Origin: Lachnospiraceae bacterium
GTDB lineage: Bacteria; Bacillota; Clostridia; Lachnospirales; Lachnospiraceae
Direction of reading: 5' to 3'
NCBI GenBank assembly: GCA_016283755.1
Contig: JAEENO010000032.1
Span: forward strand, 62,001-126,000
DNA: 64,000 nt
A program made the position numbers and the translations under genes. The first letter of the stretch is position 1. Each line of letters begins with the position of its first letter. This document shows, one piece after another, positions 60,539-64,000 of the stretch. The notes beneath the pieces were generated by a model that saw only the letters and a program-made list of their open reading frames with translations, had not been told where the DNA came from and ran no database searches.

Positions 60539-61465
60539 TTAATTAAAAAGACTTGTAAGGAAATCGAGTATTTCCTGGAAAAAGTTCTTGATAAGGTCGA
60601 TTATTGATTTAGCATCCATCTTATCGAGGTCTATGCCCATTGCCTTAAGTGCGTTATACATATCGCTTGCCTGCTGAGCAAGTGCATGCGGATCTATATC
60701 CATAACCGCAATCTTTCTAAGAAGGTCTACAACCTGTGTTACCTGCGCTTCGGTAAGCTCCATGTCAAATTCCCCGGCCGCTTCCTTAACGGCGTCTCTT
60801 ATTTCTTCTTCGCTTTCAAGATCTTCTGATACAACAAGCTGCTTTGCATATGCTATAAACTCGGCAACCTTATCCGTATCTCCAAGGTATGTTCCAAGCT
60901 TACCCGTAAGAACAAGCTCATTGGTTGCTACCATAAGTACCTGCTCATCAAGTTCTGCGCCCGTCATATCACAATATGCCTTAACGATTCCGATAAGTGC
61001 TGCGGTACCCGATAACTCAAAAGGTGCAGCGATAACAACTTCGGCATCCTGAACGCCTGCTGTTATAAGAGCATTCTGATACATTGATACCGTACAATAA
61101 TCAATGTTATGAGTTGTAATCTTAAGTCCTGTACCCGGAGCCTTCGGAATAAACTTAACCGATGAAAATGCCTTGGTACCAATCTTATCCTTGTCCACAA
61201 ATGCATCAAGATACTTATGTTCTTCCTTATTGCTTACCGTAAGAATCTTGTACTGCGGAAGTTCTTCTTCAACTACGCCGAGAAGATTAAGAACTGTCTT
61301 CTTCTGATCGTCGCTAAGATCTTCACCAAAAATTATGTATGACTGACCGTATACATTACCGGTCGACTTTTCTGCGTTACCTGAAGCAGTACTTGCGCTT
61401 GCCTTAGCAGATGCAGTAAAAAGCATACAAAATAAAAGCGCAAAAGCCACTATTTTCTTCTTCAT
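60539..61465 (-). CDS. DUF1002 exported protein
   Basis: A 308-residue secreted protein. Signal peptide 1-25 (ending SASTAS). DUF1002 pattern: YIIFGEDLSDDQKKTVLNLLGV, PGTGLKITTHNIDYCTVSMYQNALITAGVQDAEVVIAAPFELSGTAALIGIVKAY. The end is a helical tail with FFQEILDFLTSLFN. Function unknown, common in Firmicutes. Single-gene unit. Confidence 0.92.
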   Translation of the reverse strand: MKKKIVAFALLFCMLFTASAKASASTASGNAEKSTGNVYGQSYIIFGEDLSDDQKKTVLNLLGVVEEELPQYKILTVSNKEEHKYLDAFVDKDKIGTKAFSSVKFIPKAPGTGLKITTHNIDYCTVSMYQNALITAGVQDAEVVIAAPFELSGTAALIGIVKAYCDMTGAELDEQVLMVATNELVLTGKLGTYLGDTDKVAEFIAYAKQLVVSEDLESEEEIRDAVKEAAGEFDMELTEAQVTQVVDLLRKIAVMDIDPHALAQQASDMYNALKAMGIDLDKMDAKSIIDLIKNFFQEILDFLTSLFN

Positions 61466-61577
61466 TAAAAATCACTAATCCTTTCATGCGGAAATCTCAT
61501 TTCCCCGCAATAAAAAACTATTTTTCTTTAATCGCAACTTATTTATTCTATCACCAAATTTTAATTTGTCAAGTAAA

Positions 61578-61601
61578 AAGGCGGGAGTCCCTCTCCCGCC
61601 C
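61578..61601 (-). terminator. Terminator after the proline racemase gene
   Basis: GGCGGGAG (61580-61587) and CTCCCGCC (61593-61600), loop TCCCT; TTTTT follows on the minus strand. Confidence 0.88.
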
Positions 61602-61625
61602 GGATATTACGCTGTTTTATATTAT

Positions 61626-62648
61626 TTACATCATGAATCCGTACTTTAATGGATCGTCTTCGTCGATGAACCAAGTGTTAAGGCCTGTTATATAAGCACT
61701 TCCCGTTATCTGCGGGATAATCGCCTTATAATCTCCCACTGTTGCTTCATCTATAACTTCACCGATGAACTTAGAACCCGTAATAGATTCATACACGAAC
61801 TTCTCGTTCTTCTTCAATTCGCCCTTCGCAAAAAGCGTTGCAATTTTAGCTGATGTACCGGTTCCGCACGGACTTCTGTCAATCTGTGCTCCGCCGAATA
61901 CTACACAGTTCTTCATGTTTGCATCGCTACTACACTTATGTGTATAAAACTCTGTAAGATCAACCGTATCGATATCAAGTGTCGGATGCTTAAATGTCTC
62001 TTTCTTATTGACTTCTTCAAGGATCTTCATTCCGAGCTTTGATAACTCTTCTGCATTGGAAGGATCGATTGCAACATTAATCTTATCAGCATCAACAAGT
62101 GCAAAGAACGAACCTCCGAAAGATACATCCATATGGATATCACCGTACGGTGCGATATTAAGCACGATGTCTTTCTTATAAAGAAATGCAGGTACATTCG
62201 TTATAGTAACGTCAACTGCTTTTTTATTAACTACATGAACCTTGGTCTTAATTAATCCTGAAGGCGTATCGAGCGTAACCTCTGTATAAGGCTCTGTTAC
62301 CTGTACCATACCGGTCTCAACCACCATTGATGCAACACCTATCGAACCATGACCACACATATTAAGACATCCGCCGGAATCAAGGAAGATAACGCCAAAA
62401 TCAGCTTCCTTATTGCAAGGCTCTGTAAGAACTGCACCGAACATATCACGGTGTCCTCTCGGCTCAAGCATAAGCGCGGTACGAAGAAAATCATAGTTCT
62501 TCTGGAGGTCGTGCTTTTTCTCCATCATGGTATCTCCCTTAAGTGCAGGGAAACCATCGTATATAATTCTTGTGTACTCTCCTACCGTATGCGAATCAAT
62601 CGTCTTAAGCGCATAGCTGTAGTCAAGATTTCTCGGCTCCTTAAACAT
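61626..62648 (-). CDS. prdF: Proline racemase
   Basis: A 340-residue proline racemase family enzyme that interconverts L- and D-proline, the step before D-proline reductase. Both catalytic Cys are present: SGGCLNMCGHGSIG (Cys98) and QIDRSPCGTGTSAK (Cys261), with the DSHTVGEYTRII start. Length is normal. It is divergent from the tRNA-Sec/PrdC-like gene, which makes D-proline reductase its likely destination. A hydroxyproline 2-epimerase is the alternative, less likely given the PrdC neighbour. Confidence 0.93.
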   Translation of the reverse strand: MFKEPRNLDYSYALKTIDSHTVGEYTRIIYDGFPALKGDTMMEKKHDLQKNYDFLRTALMLEPRGHRDMFGAVLTEPCNKEADFGVIFLDSGGCLNMCGHGSIGVASMVVETGMVQVTEPYTEVTLDTPSGLIKTKVHVVNKKAVDVTITNVPAFLYKKDIVLNIAPYGDIHMDVSFGGSFFALVDADKINVAIDPSNAEELSKLGMKILEEVNKKETFKHPTLDIDTVDLTEFYTHKCSSDANMKNCVVFGGAQIDRSPCGTGTSAKIATLFAKGELKKNEKFVYESITGSKFIGEVIDEATVGDYKAIIPQITGSAYITGLNTWFIDEDDPLKYGFMM

Positions 62649-62683
62649 AGTAAAACCCTCCGTTATAATAAATCTCTATTGAT

Positions 62684-62714
62684 TAATTGACTATACTTAT
62701 ACATGTATCAATTA
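62684..62714 (-). promoter_or_regulatory. Dyad upstream of proline racemase
   Basis: TAATTGA (62684-62690) and TCAATTA (62708-62714) flank the palindrome ATACATGTAT (62699-62708). It lies in the promoter region of the racemase gene, near TATAGT on the minus strand. Candidate regulator site; no regulator assigned. Confidence 0.45.
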
Positions 62715-62900
62715 TACATATTAAACACGTATAAAAGTTCACGCAAAATAGCATTATGCCAATTGCTTAATCCCCCATAATTACCTATAATAATATAAAC
62801 TGCATTAGTATGGTCTCGACCTATATAATAACACTAATAAGGTCAACTAACAAGATAATAACTTATAGCCATTTGCTAATGTTGATCTATGGATATATAT

Positions 62901-62998
62901 GGGAGTAGCTGAGACACTGGTGGTCTCCCCGGTCTTCAAAACCGTGTGAGGGGTACTTAACTATCCTTGGTGGGTTCGATTCCCACATACTTCCGCCA
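62901..62998 (+). tRNA. selC: Selenocysteine tRNA (anticodon UCA)
   Basis: A 98-nt tRNA with encoded CCA. Acceptor GGGAGTA pairs with TACTTCC (one G-T pair), D stem GAGAC/GTCTC is long as in tRNA-Sec, the anticodon loop is CTTCAAA giving UCA, the variable arm is long (AGGGGTA..TATCCTT) and the T arm is GTGGG-TTCGATT-CCCAC. The UCA anticodon reads UGA; the long acceptor/T arm stack, extended D stem and large variable arm rule out ordinary Ser or Leu tRNAs. It lies 23 nt before the prdC-like start, possibly cotranscribed. Confidence 0.95.
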
Positions 62999-63021
62999 AA
63001 TACAATAGGGAGGATAACCTA

Positions 63022-64000
63022 ATGAAATATACTATCTTATTAAAGCAGCATATCGGCGCACCTTGTGCCGCATGCGTTAAGGAAATGGACAGTGTTAAGC
63101 GCGGGCAGTTAATTGCGAGTCCTACAGGCTTAGGCGCACCGATCCACTCACCTTATAATGGAATCGTAAGCGAAGTTACCGATACCGCAATAATTATAGA
63201 TGCAAAGGAGCCGAATGCCGAGAAAGACGAATTTGTCGAGCTTTTAGGCAAGACCGATAAGGAGCTTCTCGAGGCATCAGGTCTTGTAGGTATGGGTGGC
63301 GCAGGCTTTCCTACTGCAGTTAAATGCAATATCGACCTTAAGGGCGGATACATTCTTGTTAACGCAGCTGAATGTGAGCCTCTCTTAGAGCATAACATGA
63401 AGCAGCTTCATGAGGACCCTTCGAAGATTATCGAAGGTCTTAAGATCGTAATGAAGTTATGCAATGCAGCTAAGGGTATTATCGCCATCAAGGAAAAGCA
63501 CAAAGAAGAAATCGAAATCTTAAAGAAGTTATGTAAAGAAGAAGACGGAATCTCTTATCATCTTCTCCCGGATTTATATCCTATGGGCGAAGAGCGGGCT
63601 ATCGTTCGTGAAGTCTTAGGTAAGCTTCTTGCTCCTACAGATCTTCCGTCCGCAGCAGATTCCGTTGTTATCAATATCGAGACAGTACAGCGTGTATATG
63701 AAGCAGTTAAGCTTCGTCGCCCTGTTATTACCAAGAACTTAACAGTTGCAGGTAAGCTTAAAGGCGGTACACATTCAAGAGTATTCTTCGATGTTCCGAT
63801 TGGAACCACAGTCGGCGAATTAATTGAACGCGCCGGCGGTATCGACGGAGATTACGGTGAAATCATCATGGGAGGACCTTTTACAGGAAAACCTACCACT
63901 CTTGATACTCCTATCACCAAGACCACAGGCGGCATCATTGTTACCAAACCTTTCGAAGATTTAAAGGGCGCAAAGTTAGGACTTTTGGTTTGTGCTTGCG
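63022..64000 (+). CDS. prdC: PrdC-like electron-transfer protein (partial, 3' end outside)
   Basis: The first 326 residues of an RnfC-like protein of the proline-reductase PrdC type. It opens MKYTILLKQHIGAPCAACVK (two Cys), has a hybrid-motif barrel (GAPIHSPYNGIVSEV), then the Complex I 51-kDa-like domain with GLVGMGGAGFPTAVKCN and VNAAECEPLLEHNMKQL, a MGEERAIVREVLGKLLAP site and SLBB-like KLKGGTHSRVFFDVPIGTTVGEL. The window ends in LLVCAC; in some proline-reducing Clostridia this protein contains Sec nearby, from memory. PrdC passes electrons to D-proline reductase. A ribosome site GGGAGGATAA precedes it. Confidence 0.88.
   Translation, partial: MKYTILLKQHIGAPCAACVKEMDSVKRGQLIASPTGLGAPIHSPYNGIVSEVTDTAIIIDAKEPNAEKDEFVELLGKTDKELLEASGLVGMGGAGFPTAVKCNIDLKGGYILVNAAECEPLLEHNMKQLHEDPSKIIEGLKIVMKLCNAAKGIIAIKEKHKEEIEILKKLCKEEDGISYHLLPDLYPMGEERAIVREVLGKLLAPTDLPSAADSVVINIETVQRVYEAVKLRRPVITKNLTVAGKLKGGTHSRVFFDVPIGTTVGELIERAGGIDGDYGEIIMGGPFTGKPTTLDTPITKTTGGIIVTKPFEDLKGAKLGLLVCAC

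Noticed and set aside
62701-62780. Sigma-54 type promoter upstream of proline racemase (TTGGCAT on the minus strand)
   Set aside because: The distance from GG to the nearest GC is 14 nt rather than 10, so the -24/-12 geometry is wrong.
62901-62998. Ordinary Ser or Leu tRNA with long variable arm
   Set aside because: The anticodon is UCA read from TTCAA in the loop, with long D stem and extended acceptor stack, as in tRNA-Sec; a Ser UGA reader would have TGA as anticodon.

Overview
The window looks like a chromosomal segment of an anaerobic, flagellated, low-GC Firmicute, most likely family Lachnospiraceae (class Clostridia). The evidence is the Bacillus/Clostridia-type gene order ffh-rpsP-khpA-rimM-trmD-rplS-lepB-rbgA-rnhB, flagellar-type FliK/FlhB fragments, strong GGAGG ribosome sites, Firmicutes LexA boxes, and a selenium, corrinoid and proline-reductase anaerobic gene set. 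No mobile element, CRISPR array or rRNA was seen. Family level is inference.

Layout. 0-11 kb, minus strand: housekeeping block (yraN, FlhB-C and FliK-like genes, rnhB, two lepB copies flanking rbgA, rplS, an HD-GYP response regulator, trmD, rimM, khpA, rpsP, ffh, ylxM). 11-18 kb: a phosphopantetheinyl transferase, a BrnT/BrnA toxin-antitoxin pair with a consensus promoter and operator, a secreted papain-like protein that has lost its catalytic residues, and a CotH / DUF4956 / VTC-type polyphosphate-polymerase cluster. 17.9-29.9 kb: one long minus-strand gene train starting at selD and running through yedF, a DUF3343 gene, a YjiL-type activator, a YjiM-type double-cubane protein, two MtaA/UroD-like methyltransferases, a corrinoid activator (RACE), a corrinoid protein, a DUF362 ferredoxin-like protein, a two-component system and a YczE-type membrane protein. 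30-33.4 kb: heavy-metal efflux (HMA protein and P-type ATPase) with a divergent ArsR-AraC fusion regulator. 33.5-36.4 kb: DHHW protein, DUF4358 lipoprotein, anti-sigma and ECF sigma factor. 36.5-38.4 kb: an SOS-type operon (UmuC-like polymerase, YolD-like protein, small membrane protein) behind two LexA boxes. 38.4-45 kb: small metabolic and regulatory genes, a YidE/AspT-type permease and pncB.

45.1-54.4 kb is the most distinctive region: a ribosomally made peptide (RiPP) cluster. A 35-residue Cys-containing precursor gene, too short to be found by length-filtered gene calling, is followed by a radical SAM/SPASM maturase, a PqqD-like recognition protein and three ABC half-transporters. It is divergent from a 65-residue membrane-leader peptide gene that converges on a 593-residue regulator with two XRE-type helix-turn-helix regions and a helical repeat body. 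A perfect 16-bp inverted repeat lies in the shared promoter region. The simplest reading is a peptide-pheromone-controlled modified-peptide system.

54.5-64 kb: aminotransferase, rarA, a pyruvate-kinase-like protein lacking the C domain, TSUP and MFS transporters, a DUF1002 protein, proline racemase, a selenocysteine tRNA and the 5' part of a PrdC-like gene. The selC tRNA sits only 23 nt upstream of prdC. Together with selD/yedF at 28-30 kb this indicates a complete selenium trait serving selenium-dependent D-proline reduction, although selA, selB and prdA/B are outside the window.
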